Positions 45,642 to 58,316 of a stretch of 64,000 nucleotides of DNA are shown here, one piece after another. Source of the DNA: Phialocephala subalpina (lineage: Eukaryota; Ascomycota; Leotiomycetes; Helotiales; Mollisiaceae); NCBI GenBank assembly GCA_900073065.1, contig FJOG01000036.1:435086-499085 (forward strand). Direction: 5' to 3'. The notes under the pieces are model-generated. The model saw only the letters and a program-made list of their open reading frames with translations, did not search any database and was not told the DNA's origin. Made by a program: the position numbers and the translations under genes. Numbering within the stretch: the stretch's first letter is position 1; every line of letters begins with the position of its first letter.

Positions 45642-46656
45642 CTACATGTACCTTCCACCTGTGCACTCAATGCAAGTTCCAGTGACATACCCTGAAAGCG
45701 GGCTGGCTAGGAAGAGCATTACTCCTGCAGCATCTTCCACCGTCCCAGGTCTTCCCACTGCAATATCGCTCGTATCTCTCCATTTCTTCGCATTCAAAGG
45801 TATGCCAGAAATCATTTCTTGGCCACCGACGACCAGCTTCTCATCCGGATTTGGGGGCTTCGTCATCCTGGTGTCAATCCATCCATAGGCTGCCGCATTG
45901 CAGCGGACTCCATATCTTCGAGGATCAATTAGCTAACATTTTGGCTCTCATCTTTTAGGTACTTACCGACCCCACTCTGCTGCCACAGTCTTCGTCAGTC
46001 CTATTATTCCAGCTTTTGCAGTAGCATAGTTAATCTGGCCCATTGCCCCATGCAACCCTGATGTTGAAGACACATTTATGACCGTCTTGGTCATGGTTCT
46101 ATTTGCTGGATCCATCCAGTGATTGGCTAGAGCTCGGATCATCCGAAATGGAGTATAATTATGAATTTTCATGACGATGTCAAACTTTTCTTCTGTCATT
46201 TTGTGGATGGCTGCATCGTTCAAGAAACCTAGGTGCCTAGTCAATCAAGGGGCTGGCAATTACTCAAGAACTTCCCATACCTGCATTGTTGATGAGTATA
46301 TTAATTCTTCCAAATCTTTCGATGACTACTTTGATGAGCCGCGGAGGGAATTCTACATCGAGAACGTCCCCACAATAACAAAATGCATCATAGCCTGCTG
46401 CTTGGAGCTCTTTGACTGCTACATTCGCCTTCTTTTCATCAAGATCGTTGATGGCAATTTTGGCTCCCCTTGAAGCGAGCAGTTCAGCCGCAGCTCTTCC
46501 AATTCCTATACAGTCCTGAATTAGAAATGTTTCCTTTACGGTACTTGGAAATGTACCTTGTGCGGCTCCAGTAATCAAAACCACTTGCCCATCAATACGA
46601 GTCAAGTCGGCAGGTGGTGTCAAATGATTGCTAAGTTGAAAAAGGCGGTCTGCCAT
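45642..46656 (-). CDS. Short-chain dehydrogenase/reductase 1
   Basis: ATG 46656 ('MADRLFQLSNHLTPP') leads to the cofactor loop 'LITGAAQG', joined across an intron (about 46556-46507) to 'IGRAAAELLASRGAK'. The 'NNAG' motif ('INILINNAG'), catalytic Ser region ('NVSSTSGLHGAMG') and catalytic 'YATAK' follow. The last exon ends 'CIECTGGRYM'. Three introns are visible. This is a classical SDR of about 290 residues that oxidises or reduces a carbonyl or hydroxyl with NAD(P)(H). It is divergently paired with SDR 2 across a 340-bp shared promoter, consistent with co-regulation in the cluster. Confidence 0.88.
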
Positions 46657-46995
46657 TTTTGCACTCTCAACATCGATCAACAGCTACATTCTACAGCCCA
46701 GTCAGGAATCAAAATTGATAAATAATAACTCCGGAGACCCGAAAGCCTCGGTGTGCACTTGCTCCAATCAAACAGCTTTTAGCTTTGCGGAATGAAAAAT
46801 CAAGTGCCGAAAATGTGGATTCCGAATTTTCGGAACAGGGGTAATCGTTCCGTAACCAATCGCCTTGGAGTCATGCACTCCCATTCAAGCTACCTTAGCT
46901 TCAAGATTTAAATGAGGGGCTGGTGGGGTATACATCTTCAGCCTCGTGTACAAGGCTAACCCCTAGGCGGCCCAGATTTTGGTTGCAAACGAAAA
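46657..46995. promoter_or_regulatory. Bidirectional promoter between SDR 1 and SDR 2, with inverted repeat
   Basis: 339 bp separate the two start codons. At 46820-46835 lies the inverted repeat TTCCGAATTTTCGGAA, which continues with C. The 7-mer TCGGAAC recurs upstream of the BVMO and of the acyl-CoA ligase, in the latter inside another inverted repeat. CCG/CGG half-sites are typical of Zn2Cys6 regulators. Confidence 0.5.
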
Positions 46996-47981
46996 ATGAT
47001 GATGCTAAATGGTACAGGTCTGATCACTGGAGCAGGTAGATCTCTACAATCCTGCATATCATAATTCGATTCCAAGGTCCTAACTCTGTTGCAGGATCTG
47101 GGATTGGGCAAGCTACAGCAATAGCATATGCTCGAGCAGGATGTCAAAGCCTAACTCTCGTCGATATGAATGCGGCCGGCCTTCAGAAAACGAAGGAGCT
47201 CATCAAATCGTCCGATGAAACGATCAAGATGCTTGAATTACTGGTGGACGTCTCTGATGAAACTGCTGTAGAAGAAATGGTAAAGAAGACCGTTGACACC
47301 TTTGGTGGGCTAGATTATGGTAAGTGTCTCACCGCCAAACGATCTTACAAATTCTCACACTATGCCAAGCTGTCAATGTCGCTGGTGTAAGACCCCCTCA
47401 ACCAGTGGAAACTTCCATCTCATCTCCTTTGGCAGGTAACTTGCCGTGATCGCTCTTTGGCATCAGACTACAGCATCTCCGAATTCGACAGAATACACTC
47501 CATCAACGCTCGTGGCCTCTTACTCTGCATGCAAGCTGAGCTCAAAGTCATGCGCAGCCAGGACTTAAAAGTTACTTCAGCATCATCCGACATCAAAAGA
47601 GCGCAACGAGGCAGTATAGTCAACATAGCATCCACCTGTGGCATAACCGCAATCCCAAACATCATGCCTTATGTGGTATCGAAACATGCTGTGGTAGGCA
47701 TCACTCGATCATTTGCAGTCGATCATGGCAGAGATGGAATCCGGATTAATGCTGTATGTCCTGGAATTGTGGAAACTCCAATGTTTGTTCAGAGACAGGA
47801 GATGGAGGGGAAGTTCAATGGGGAGAATAGCAAGCAGAGTACAGTAGGAGAGCCACCCTTGGGGAGGAATGCATATCCTGAGGAAATCGCGGATATATGT
47901 GTGTTTCTGAGCAGTTCAATGGCGAGTTACATTCACGGCAGTATGATCATGGCAGACGGTGGGAAGACGGCCCAATATTAG
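46996..47981 (+). CDS. Short-chain dehydrogenase/reductase 2
   Basis: Four exons (46996-47035, 47095-47319, 47370-47435 and 47467-47981) total 846 nt (281 aa) in frame. The cofactor loop is split by the first intron ('LITGAG' | 'SGIGQA'). Further motifs are 'AVNVAG' (NNAG equivalent), 'IVNIASTCG' (catalytic Ser) and 'YVVSK' (Tyr and Lys). The C-terminus is 'GSMIMADGGKTAQY'. This is a classical NAD(P)-dependent SDR. It sits head to head with SDR 1 and upstream of the acyl-CoA dehydrogenase on the same strand. Confidence 0.9.
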
Positions 47982-48374
47982 TTCGGTGTCTCCATCTTAT
48001 AATCTTGCAATTGGGTTATGAATTGAATTACAAGACATCTTTATCTCATTCTATCGTTTTATCATTTTTATCTCATCGTGACAGTTGTAACCGTGAGAAG
48101 GGTCAAAAACTACATTTCCTCTTCCATGCCCTCCCAGCCTGAATACCTCATAAATTATCACTGAATCCGTGACGATTCAGGCTTGCTGACGCCTGGAAAC
48201 CGTTTCGGAGCTTCGGGACGGGCTTCGGAGCCCCCTGAAGGACAGAACGACCCCGCTAAACATTCTACCGACAGAACCCGGGGTCGCCGCTGTATTTCTA
48301 CCAAATGTTCTTTCCCAACGTGCTTGTTTGTTCATACTCACCCGGGAAATATTTCATCTTCAAATAATCACATA
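47982..48374. other. Intergenic region upstream of the acyl-CoA dehydrogenase
   Basis: This is the 3' end of SDR 2 and the promoter of the acyl-CoA dehydrogenase. Several CGG triplets cluster at 48205-48235 (TTCGGAGC repeats). A motif-free frame from 48183 runs into the gene. Confidence 0.4.
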
Positions 48375-49844
48375 ATGGCAGACACGATAACTTCCCCAGT
48401 CCCATTTGCGGATCCCACGTGGCACCAAGATAAATCTCACCCCTTTTACAAAGACAGTCATCGAACCTTGCAAAGATTCCTCAGAAGCTACGTTGATTCT
48501 GAGATCGCGCCGAATGTTGCGCAGTGGGAAAAACAGGGTTTTGTTCCAGAGGAGAACTTCAAGAAACATGCTTCTCTAGGATTGCTTGCAGCTGCGGTAT
48601 TTCCTTTGCCTCTCGATCAATTGGAAGGGATTACACTCCCTGGTGGAATTAGTCCAAGAGGTGAGTGCTCTAATTCTAAAGTGGTTCACGGAGGCTGACA
48701 TGTGCTAAAGAATGGGATGAGTTTCATGATTCGATAGTAAGTTTGGTCTTGGTCTTTGAATGCAGTTGATTGACGAGATATCCTAGCTCATAGATGAAAT
48801 GGCGAGATGCGGGTGCCTGGGAACTGTATGGGGAATTAATGGAGGGGCGACAGTTGGCGGTGCTCCACTTTCAGTGTATGCGGACACAGCTCAGAAGAAG
48901 AAATATCTTGCCCCTCTTCTCAGAGGAGAACAAAGACATTGTCTGATGATCACCGAGCCAGACAGTAAGTCCACGAACATCTTTCATAATAAATCCCGGC
49001 TAACGCATCAATAAGTTGGATCCGATGTTGGCGGGATGACTACAACGGCACAGAAGTCAAAAGATGGCAAGCATTATGTCCTTAATGGTCAGAAGAAATG
49101 GGTCACCCAAGGTCAATGGGCGACCCATGCACTGTGCGCTGCTAGGACTGGTGGACCGGGACCCAAAGGTGTTTCTGTGTTCATTGTAGATCTAGCAACA
49201 AAGGGAATTACTAGGACCAAGATGGAGAATTCGGGTGTGAGCTCCAGTGGTTCGACATTCGTGGACCTGGACGAGGTTCTGGTGTCAGCCGAGAATCTTC
49301 TCGGCCAGGAAAACAAAGGATTTGAAATCATCATGTCCAGTAAGTAAAGTGCCAAGCTTCGAACACAGCTCCCTAATAATTTACTTCAGCCTTCACGCAC
49401 GAGCGTCTGTGGGTCGGAATCACAGCGCTCCGACTCGGTCGAGTTGCCCTGGAGGACAGCTACAAACACGCTCTCAAACGCGAAACATTTGGAAAACCCC
49501 TCTTCGAAAACCAAGTGATCCGTCAGAAGTTTTCCAAGATGGGAGGTCTCATAGAGCCAACTCAGTTCTTCATGGAGAATCTCGTTCACCGATCAGTTCG
49601 GACGACGCCGTTGGCGTTCTCGCCACTCGCTGCGTTGCTGAAGGTTCAGGCTGCGCATAATCTGGAGAAAATCTCAAGAGAAACACAGCAGATCTTTGGT
49701 GGCCTGGGATATTCAAGAACTGGTGCGGGGGCTAGAGTCGAGCAGATTAGTCGCGATGTTAGGGTTTTGGTTGTGAGTGGTGGAAGTGAAGAGATTTTGC
49801 AGGACATGATCGCGAAGTCGTTGAAGAAGTTGGCAAAACTATGA
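48375..49844 (+). CDS. Acyl-CoA dehydrogenase with C-terminal PTS1 (AKL)
   Basis: ATG 48375 ('MADTITSPVPF') begins a protein of about 430 residues over five exons. Recognisable parts are the N-terminal helical domain ('RSYVDSEIAPNVAQWEKQG'), the substrate/FAD segment 'LMITEPD' | 'VGSDVGGMTTT', the 'GQKKWVTQG' beta-domain motif, and the C-terminal helical bundle ('QIFGGLGYSRTGAG' and 'VSGGSEEILQDMIAK'). The fold oxidises acyl-CoA thioesters to enoyl-CoA with FAD. The protein ends Leu-Ala-Lys-Leu; AKL is a canonical peroxisomal PTS1, suggesting a peroxisomal rather than mitochondrial enzyme. It is co-oriented with SDR 2 and the GRE2-like reductase. Confidence 0.9.
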
Positions 49845-50080
49845 TCCGACTCTAAAATGTAGATATAGCACCAATCGAATTTCAATCAGACAGTTAATCG
49901 ACGTTTTCTTTTTGCAGGCGATTGCGTGAAGCACGGCGTTGTGGGTGGTTCACTTTGACCAGCCATCACTTCCTGTACCCCTCATGCGTTCCGAGACTCT
50001 ACCGAGTCTTCTCAGGTATATATATGAAGCTGATTCCCTGGACTGGTATGGTACGTGATTCATACTTCGATCATTTCATA

Positions 50081-51343
50081 ATGTCTCAGACCAAACACCG
50101 CGTTCTGCTCACAGGAGCGAATGGATTCATTGGAAATCACATTCTTGCCCAGCTCCTGTCCGCGGGATTCTCGGTTCGAGCCATTGTTAGATCCCAAGTA
50201 AGATTATTCGGGGCCATCTTGTTGTCCCTTTAGTTGATAACTTCCCGTTGAAATATTCTAATGAAACCATTCTGACTCTAAAATCTGACAGTCCAAAGCC
50301 GACAGCCTTCTTCAAACCCATTCAAGCGCCGGCCATAATCTCGACTTCTCCATTGTCCCAGATATCACTGCGCATGATGCTTTCACTGAGGCATACCAAT
50401 CCGAGGACCCAGTTGACACGGTGATTCACACCGCATCACCGTTCCTCTACCGAGAGGTGAACAATAACCATGATCTTCTTGACCCCGCAATCAAAGGAAC
50501 CATGGAGATCCTCAAGGGAGCCAAGAATGTCCCAAGCATAAAACGTATCATCATTTTGAGTAGTATTGCTGCTATCATGGACTACTCGGAAACCTCGCCA
50601 CCTGGAGGAAGGTTATGGACGGACAGAGATTGGAATCCAGTTACTTGGGAGGAGACGAGTCAAGCAGAGGATTATTCGACTGTGTATCGAGCAAGCAAAA
50701 CTTTCTCCGAGAAAGCAGGTATGTTTCCTTTATTTCTTGTATCTTCAACTTGATCGAGTTGGCTAAAGATACACAGCGTGGGAGTTCATGAAAGAGCAAA
50801 AACCGCATTTTGATCTGGTGTCTTTGAACCCACCAATGGTTTACGGGCCGATCCTCCACCCAATCTCTGAGGTTTCCCAGCTGAATGAGTCGAACTTGAG
50901 GATTTGGGATCTATTTATCAACAGTTCAAAAGGTGCCGAATTGCCTCCCAATGGAGTCTATTCATACGTGGATGTCCGAGTAAGTCCAATCGCACTCGAT
51001 GAAGATTGACTAAAACCTGATACTCATTGTCTCTTAGGACATTGCGCTCGCTCACGTAAGAGCGGTGCTGAAGCCTGAAGTAGGAAACAAACGAGTCATC
51101 GTTGGTGCTGGTAGTGTCACATCTCAAGAAATTGCTGACATCCTTCGGTCTGAAATCCCAGCACTGGCTGGGCGCACCCCAGTTGGAAATCTTGGGGAGA
51201 ACACTTTGCCCATCAACCCGTATTCGGTGGACATCGGCCCGGCGAGGGATATCCTGGGTTTAGAGTTTCTAAGCAAGAAGGCCACGTTTGTTGATCTAGC
51301 GAGACAGCTGTTGGAGATCGAGAAAGGAAATACAGGTCATTAA
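50081..51343 (+). CDS. NAD(P)-dependent ketone/aldehyde reductase (GRE2 / dihydroflavonol-reductase-like, extended SDR)
   Basis: ATG 50081 ('MSQTKHRVLLTGANGFIGNH') is preferred over an upstream in-frame TTG at 49922 because it places the Rossmann motif GxxGFIG at the usual distance from the start. Exons give 'VIHTASPF', 'ILSSIAAIMD' (catalytic Ser region) and 'YRASKTFSEKA' (YxxxK), then 'LNPPMVYGP' and a C-terminal substrate domain. Introns are near 50198-50291, 50719-50776 and 50980-51037. A TATATATA stretch lies about 60 bp upstream. Family members reduce carbonyls with NADPH in the cytosol. Here it is a probable tailoring reductase. Confidence 0.88.
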
Positions 51344-51568
51344 TCATGAAGCTGAAAAGTTTAGAGTTGTGAAGAATACACCAGTTTATGACTAGATTGA
51401 AATCTAGAATTTGTGTACAGCCAACTTCATGAGCGGAGCAGCTTACTCCCCCACCCCCCTGGGGAATGCCGATAAAATTTGGTCAGCTTGATCCAAGTAC
51501 CAGCTAGCGAGAGGTCAGATTAGCAAAGCACTAAGAGGCCAGAGGCTACGAGGGATAATAGAGAAGAC

Positions 51569-53441
51569 TTACGTAGGGTCGGCCGTCTCATCAGGGACCA
51601 ATTCATGGTCCAAAAATCCATTATTGAACCAAGCAAAATCAAACTCTGGCTCAGGACATCCACTTGTCCAATCGAAATCCTCATATCGGTGACGTTTTAA
51701 CAACTCAAAGTAATGCAATCGAGAACCGGGGTGAAAAGCATGAAGCGCACCAGTGACTGTCCCATTCTTGAATGAACTTTGGCAGCTGTCACCCCAAACA
51801 GTCTTGTCCAACCACGCCAGCATCTGTGACTGATAGGCTTCCACCTTTCCAGGCTTCAAGGTGAACGATGTGTAATTTTCTCTTTGGAGCTTGGTGATCA
51901 TGTCGCAGATGTAGAGAGTGATGCGTTCAATGGATGTGATGAGAGAACCATGGCCAACTGGAGAACCTGGCCCGAGGTAAACGAAGTAATTAGGCATATC
52001 CTTGGCAATGGCTGACATGTAGCAGGCTGGATCTCTGGCCCACTCTTTCTGGAGGTCAATTCCATTCCTGCCCACAATTGGCCAGCGAGGTACAAACGAC
52101 ATTTCAAAGCCTGTGGCGGCGATGATCACATCGTATTCACGCTCCTTGCCATCTGCTGCTGACTTGATGCCTTTTTTGGTGAAAGAGTCCATTTCTCCCC
52201 AGACTATTTCAGTGTTGTCGGCGCACAGGGCTTCAAGATACCCAGTACCTGGTGTCGGTCGGCGGCAGCCAACAGAGAAGCTTGGCAGCAATTTTGTCTG
52301 GAGTTCTGGCTTCGTAGCCAATCTTGACGTCATGTCCTTGATAGTGAATTCCTTCGCCATGGCTTGCTGTGGGGTGTCTCGGATGAAAAGAGGGAATCTG
52401 AAGTTAAGCTCTTTCTCGACCTCTTTTCGGTAGTGGAGGTACTCCTTTGGGTTCTCGATCCACTTCTTCTTTTGCTCAGTGTCGAAAAAGAAGTTTTTCT
52501 TCCCAGGTGGAATAAATCGAGATCCCATATTAGCCGTAACCCAGGTAGGATTTCGAATGTACACCCCCATACTACCAGCTACCTTCTGAACAGCTGCGGT
52601 AATTTGAATTCCGCTGCTACCATTTCCAATGACGGCCACTCTCTTTCCACGAAGATCAACGGAGGGTTGGTAATCGGCACTGTGCATCATGATGCCCTCG
52701 TACTTCTCTCGGTCAGGAGTGGTAGGCCACCTCCAGTTGTTGAAGAACCCGCTTGCATTGATGAACACATCGCATTCTTCGACTAGTTCCTCGCCAATTT
52801 CACCAGTAGTAATCCCATCTGCTGAAATGACGTTTCGTCGTCCGTCTGTCCGCTTGCTCAACACCTCCCACTTTTGCTTTTCTTCAACCCACCGAGCCCC
52901 GACGACCTTTCGTCTGGTTGTGATATATTTTGTGAGGTGGAACTTTTCGACAACATCTTCTAGATACTCAAGTATTTCTGGCGCGGTGACGTAAAATGAG
53001 GACCAGTTCGGATTTGGAGCCCATGTGAACTGATACAAATTAGTCTTTGTATGATCGAGGTACGGTTGAGGTTCAGAAAAATACCAGGTAATTATGAGCT
53101 GGAATATCGCAGGCACATCCTGGATACCGATTCTCATACCATGTGCCGCCCAATCCTGCGTTCTTCTCCAAGATCTGGAGGTCGATGTTCTTTAGTTCGC
53201 CCGTTTCGACAGCATGGGCTAAATCGAGACCACTGCACCCAGCTCCGGCGACGATGATTTTCAACTTTCTCGGGGTGTCAAAAAATTGCTTCGAAAGGTC
53301 GTATGCCAACGGATTCTTGTCTTTGTAAGCTGCTGTTGCCTGGATAGGCTTGAGAGCATGTTCCTCGGGGTGGCCATTTACGACTGTCTGGGCAACTTTG
53401 ACCTCATTGCCAGGGCTTTTTAAGCCGTCATTTGCAACCAT
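51569..53441 (-). CDS. Baeyer-Villiger-type flavin monooxygenase
   Basis: Two exons (53441-53085 and 53029-51569) give 605 residues in frame. Two Rossmann fingerprints are visible: FAD 'VAGAGCSGLDLA' at about residue 65 and NADPH 'VIGNGSSGIQ'. The FAD-proximal 'GGTWYENRYPGCACD' is diagnostic of class B BVMOs. The BVMO fingerprint region appears as 'YEGIMMHSADY', so the first Phe is Tyr and the distal Trp is Tyr compared with FxGxxxHxxxW(P/D). It inserts oxygen next to a ketone to give an ester or lactone, using FAD and NADPH. It is placed between the reductase and SDR 3, facing the latter divergently. Confidence 0.9.
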
Positions 53442-54088
53442 TGTGTAGATGTTAATTTCTCGTGTGCGATTGGTGAGAGTTGAGTGTTAAGAGCAGATAT
53501 TCTGATGATGTAGAGCTTCCTCGAGCACTCTGTCCCGTCGTGCGATCGCTCAAATAGAACACTGTTAGCCGCCTCGACATCGCCTCCAAGCGCCATCGCA
53601 ACAGTGAGAACCCAGTTTCTCAAGGTTGTGGAGTATTCTCCGCGGTTGTCGATCAGGTTGACGTCGGAGAATGATAATCGGAATGATGATAGAGACGTGT
53701 TCGGAACAAAAGGCTGATGTCGGCTTTCCAGCCACTAGCGCTTGCCAAGCTCGCTTAGATTACCCCTCCCCCTTTTCCGATCTGTGGGAAGAGGAAGAGG
53801 GGCGCTCTCGGGAGGTAGCTCGGATCAGTGGCCGGATTGCCATATCCGCATTAGAAACCCTTGACGGAACTTGATCTCGGCTAAGGTTAGACTTGAGTTG
53901 AGTGCCACGGCCGAACGAAACTCTATGTTGAACCCGTCATCGTTGGTTGCGGGTACCCACGTATTTGTGCTACTCCAAACCTTCCTCATAAGAAGACTCT
54001 TCATCACTAATAAGGAATCGTCTAATCAAACAAACTCCATTGCTCCTCCCATTACAAATTTCCACAAAATTACCAGTTCATTTTCAGC
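53442..54088. promoter_or_regulatory. Divergent promoter between BVMO and SDR 3
   Basis: About 650 bp are shared by two cluster genes. The palindrome-like GTTCGGAAC is at 53699-53707 and other CGG/CCG triplets at 53830-53910. No gene is present. Confidence 0.4.
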
Positions 54089-54952
54089 ATGTCGTACAGT
54101 GATCTCAAAGGCAAGACCTACATCATCACCGGCGCAGCCTCTGGTCAGGGTCGCACCACTGCTATTTCCCTAGCCAGACAAGGTGCGAATGTCGGTCTCC
54201 TAGATATTCGAAAACCAGATGACGTCCTCGAAGAAATAACTCGAATCGGAGGCAAGGGCCTGGCTTTTGCAGTCGACGTCTCTCAATACGAACCGTTAGA
54301 GGCTGCAGTGAAGGAAGTCTCTGATACGTTTGGTGGAATTCACGGCGCTGCGAATATGGCTGGAACTATTGGAACCCAAGGCTTTGCAGGCAAGGGGTAT
54401 GCTCTTGAGAAAATTGAGGATAAGGATTGGGATTGGATGATGGCAGTCAACCTCACGGGGGTCAAGAACAGCATAAAAGCCGAGCTGAAGTATATCAAGG
54501 ATAACGGATCCATCATCAATGCTGCTAGTATTGCTGGTCAGCGTGGAACTCCTTGGAATGCCCCTTATGGAACCGCGAAATGGGGTGTCATTTCTTTGAG
54601 TAAGTGCGCAGCCCAAGAGGCAGGCCATCGAGGAGTAAGGGTAAATGCAGTTGCGCCGTAAGTGTTCCAAGCATTAGATCCAATTGAAAAGCTAACGTAG
54701 GGTAGTGGGGTGATCGATACACCACTGGCAAAGGCACTCGGGACTACAGAGCAAATCAACGATAGGTTGCTATCGAGGACTGCCCTAAAGCGAATTGCGC
54801 AGCCTGAGGAAGTCTCGAGGGTTATCTTGTTCTTATTGAGCGAAGTTTCTAGTTACATTACCTCCAGCGTAAGTCTATCTTGATCATTAAACGGCAGGTG
54901 TGTATGCTGACATGACCTCTAGACCATCAACGTCGACGGAGGATTCCAGTAA
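54089..54952 (+). CDS. Short-chain dehydrogenase/reductase 3
   Basis: ATG 54089 ('MSYSDLKGKTYIITGAASGQGR') begins a classical SDR of about 260 residues in three exons. 'TGAASGQGR' is the cofactor loop, 'ANMAGTIG' replaces NNAG, the Ser region is 'INAASIAGQRG', and 'YGTAK' carries the catalytic Tyr and Lys. The C-terminal exon ends 'INVDGGFQ' at TAA 54950-54952. It is divergent from the BVMO and likely co-expressed with it; it may supply the ketone substrate or reduce a product. Confidence 0.9.
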
Positions 54953-55200
54953 AAGCGATAGCTTAAATGCTAGGATCTCTTCAGGAATAGTCAGACCACA
55001 TGAAGAATTAGCATAGCCAATATCAAATATCTGGTGAAATGGCAAATGAACTTGCGAATATTTGAGTTTCAATGCAGATGAATGCAAATATTACGGAATA
55101 CCTGGACTCCTTCCCCTGCTGTGCATTTCGTGGAAATCCCCAAATCCGACTGATTTTGTGTCAGACCTCTGATTCTAGGCTAGAATGCTACTTCGAACAA

Positions 55201-57739
55201 TCATTGATACTGGTAATTCATGGGAAAGCTGGCCATGTTATCATCAAATGTTCCACCACTGTGCTGTCCGAAATCTTGCAGAGAACCAGGATCCAGATTC
55301 AGTTCAAGCCCAATATTCACATCTGAAGTCCAACTTCCGAATCCTAACGGCATAAATTGAGGGAAGAAGTCTGAAAAATCGAAATCCTGAGGCCCCATGG
55401 CTGGGTCAACTTCCATTTGATCTAAAATCCCAAAATTTGTGTCGCGTCCAAGTTCTACAAGCTGTGGCTTCTCTGTATGCGCTATGCTCAGGTTTGTTTT
55501 TTTAATCTGGACCTTACTAGTTGGAGGATCGCTCGACTTGTTGTCATCTGTGAGCTGTGAAAGCTCAGGGTACCCGCAGCAATTCAGCATCGACTTCAAA
55601 ATGGCTAGGTTTCGTCCAGCAAGTGGAAGCGATGAGGACATCTCCTTTTGTAACGTGAAGCATAATTTAAGCCAGTTCCTCTCATTCACTTTATCCCCAT
55701 TTTGTGTCTCGGATGCTATGTCGGATATTAAGCTCAGGGAGGCGGTCAGAATTACCGGTATTACCCACGAGAAGATCTTATCGAGTCCGAACTGGCGGTG
55801 GAATCCACTCAGTATTTTTGCAATGCGCATCGAGTTCAAAGTGCATATCTGCTGTGAGATACTCGGAGTGTAGCCTTTCAGCTGACGTTTCGAAGGCTTT
55901 CCTGTCTTGGATTTGACTACGGAAGCTGAAAATGGTCGATGGAGGAGGATTATAGTTGCTAAGAACTGCATGTGAATTGCGCAAATCCCTGGCGAAGGCA
56001 ACTCCAGTTGCTTCGAATCCCACTGAAGCTCTGCTGGTAACCTTTTCAGCCACTGGAGAAGTTTATCTCCAGTGGCTGACAGTTTCGACAACGTCACCGG
56101 GTCGTCCAAGAGCGCTTCTTGTCGGTTGACTACATTGATGATGTCGTCCAGGATTCTGGCTAAGTTTACCCAGGCAGATAGTATCTGATATTGGGAGCCC
56201 ACGGTCTCCTTGGAGGGAAGGGGCACAGAAATGTCGGCCAGTTTGACTGCTGTTGGCCGTCCTTGAAAGCAACTGTACAGTCTGCCAAGCCTTGTTAGCT
56301 AAATGGCAGGGAAGGAATTATTCAGTTCAACACACTTGTCTATAATATAGCATCCCCAGAGCGTCACATGGCGAGCTTTCCGGTCATTCTCAGTTATACA
56401 CCCCGCATTCATCAGCTCCGTACAATCCTGATGTAACCCAAGGTCAAATAATAGACGGAATGCCATCCCTTAGTAGCACGTTAGTAAAGCTTCCAAGAAA
56501 GTATGAGGAGGAAATACCAGGAAACAGCCAACAAGAACGGTCGTCGCCCAAACTTCCTAAGTAGTGACCAAAAATGCATAGAGCTTGAATGGTAGAGATT
56601 GTAGGGGTTTCCAATTCAGCCAGTAGTTCAGCTTTAGCCCGTTGTAGAAATATGGCTCCGAGATCTTGAACGCCAGATCGTTTGCTGAGTCGTAATGATC
56701 TCAGCAGAAGCGAATACAGCAAGAACTGCGAGAAATACTGGGACCTCGCTCCTTCGCGATACCCCAGCTTGAAAGTATCCTCGTCCAGAATAGGCAGTGC
56801 AGGATGCTGGTACGTAAAATAGAGTCCGACAAGGTGGTCTCTGATGTGTTTCGAATTTGCTAGCTCTTCAACTTCTGTTTCCGTCGCTTGTGATGGTGAT
56901 GAAGGGTCTGGTGCTTGAGGTGATGTGGGTAAGAACGAGACGATTTGTAGGTTAGAGGAATATCCGAAGAAGTGTAATTGACCATTTTCATCTTCAGTAA
57001 GATTGCTCTTCGTGTAGCCCAGGCGATCTGCTACTGAAATGTACCCCCCTGTCGCAGATATATTCTTCGGTTCGTTCAAAGTTTTAATTTCTTCAAGCCC
57101 GAAGTCTTTTGTTATTGACTTCGTATTAAGCATTATCCGGTCAGGGTTGCTACGATCGGCACCCAAATTCTGATATTCTAAATGAGTGTTTCCGCGGATG
57201 GGAGGATCCATAGAACCATGTTGTGAAATATTGGTGCCTGGCTGAGCTTGGTCATGGACTCCCTCGTTAGAAAGATAGGCTTCACCTTGCTGAAAGACTT
57301 GATTCGAACGTCTGCTCTGTTCAAGTGCGGCTATTCGATCCTGCAGAGTCTGGATATATGCCTTCGACGATCTGACGATGGTTAGCGGGGTGTTTCAGAT
57401 GTTGTTTAGATGGTGTTACCTCGTCCGGCGACCATCGAACTGATAAACACAAGGTCGATTGGTTGTACCGCAATTGGAACATCGCTCTCGTTGACCAGCA
57501 TCTCCATCGCACTATAGGGAGTCAGAGGAAGTAGAGACATAACTTCGGGGTCTAACTTTGATCCTCCTATCTCTACAAGCCATACAAGCGATGGAGGCTC
57601 TTCTCAGCGTCTCTGATGTCGAGGTCTTTCCATCTGACCGATTCGCGTTTCCAATAGCGTTTGGTGTCGATTGTCGGGGAGTAACATTACCCGCTGCTTT
57701 TCTTGAGTGATTGGACGTTTGAGAGTTTTGGTTGATCAT
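55201..57739 (-). CDS. Zn2Cys6 transcription factor 1 (fungal_trans domain)
   Basis: ATG 57739 leads to a disordered N-terminus and a binuclear zinc cluster split by an intron: 'CMACRDRRIK' | 'CDGDAGQRERCSNCG', then a final Cys before 'VYQFDGRR'. All six cysteines are present with spacing C-x2-C-x6-C-x9-C-x2-C-x6-C. A short coiled coil follows ('AYIQTLQDRIAALEQ'). The middle homology domain spans roughly 57000-56100, including 'LVGLYFTYQHPALPILDEDTF'. An acidic C-terminus is present. It is probably a pathway regulator, head to head with the second regulator. Confidence 0.9.
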
Positions 57740-58316
57740 ATTCTCTTCGAGTGGAAGTGCCTTCAGACAAAGAACTGAAATCCAAGTGAACTTGTAATGA
57801 TGGCTGTGGAGAGGAGTGGGGTACGGGGTTTGGGGTCATGATGGAGACCCCAGCTGCGAAATGCCTGCGCTGCGCGGAAGTAGTAACCGAATGGTCGAAT
57901 CAATGAAGCCGATTAAGCCGCTTGCCAGGGATCGTAAAAATGGCTGACAAAGGGCATGGAATATGCTTGCAGCAGATCACGCACCGATTGGGCATGCGGC
58001 ACCAGTAATCTTTCATGAAATACTGGGGCAAGCGGGGTACAGAAAGCCTCGTTCTGCTCTGAAACTAGCTGGAAAATCCCCAAATTTCAGGGAACGAGAG
58101 CCTAACGACTTCAAAAGCAACTCCTCGCCATACCATCGACTGAAATATCCTGCAAAGATCGGTTGCAAAAAGGTGCTCTGAAATGCGGGTGCAATATTGC
58201 GATAATCACAGGTCATACCACTCGACACCACCCGTACCAACATACCAGAGATTGGGGCAATCTGAGGCACATTACTTGCCACTTTCAATCAATCCAGGGA
58301 ATTCGAATCCATTCAG
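57740..58316. promoter_or_regulatory. Shared upstream region of the two Zn2Cys6 regulators
   Basis: 577 bp separate the two start codons. CCGAT/CGG triplets occur, but I see no clear palindrome. Confidence 0.4.
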
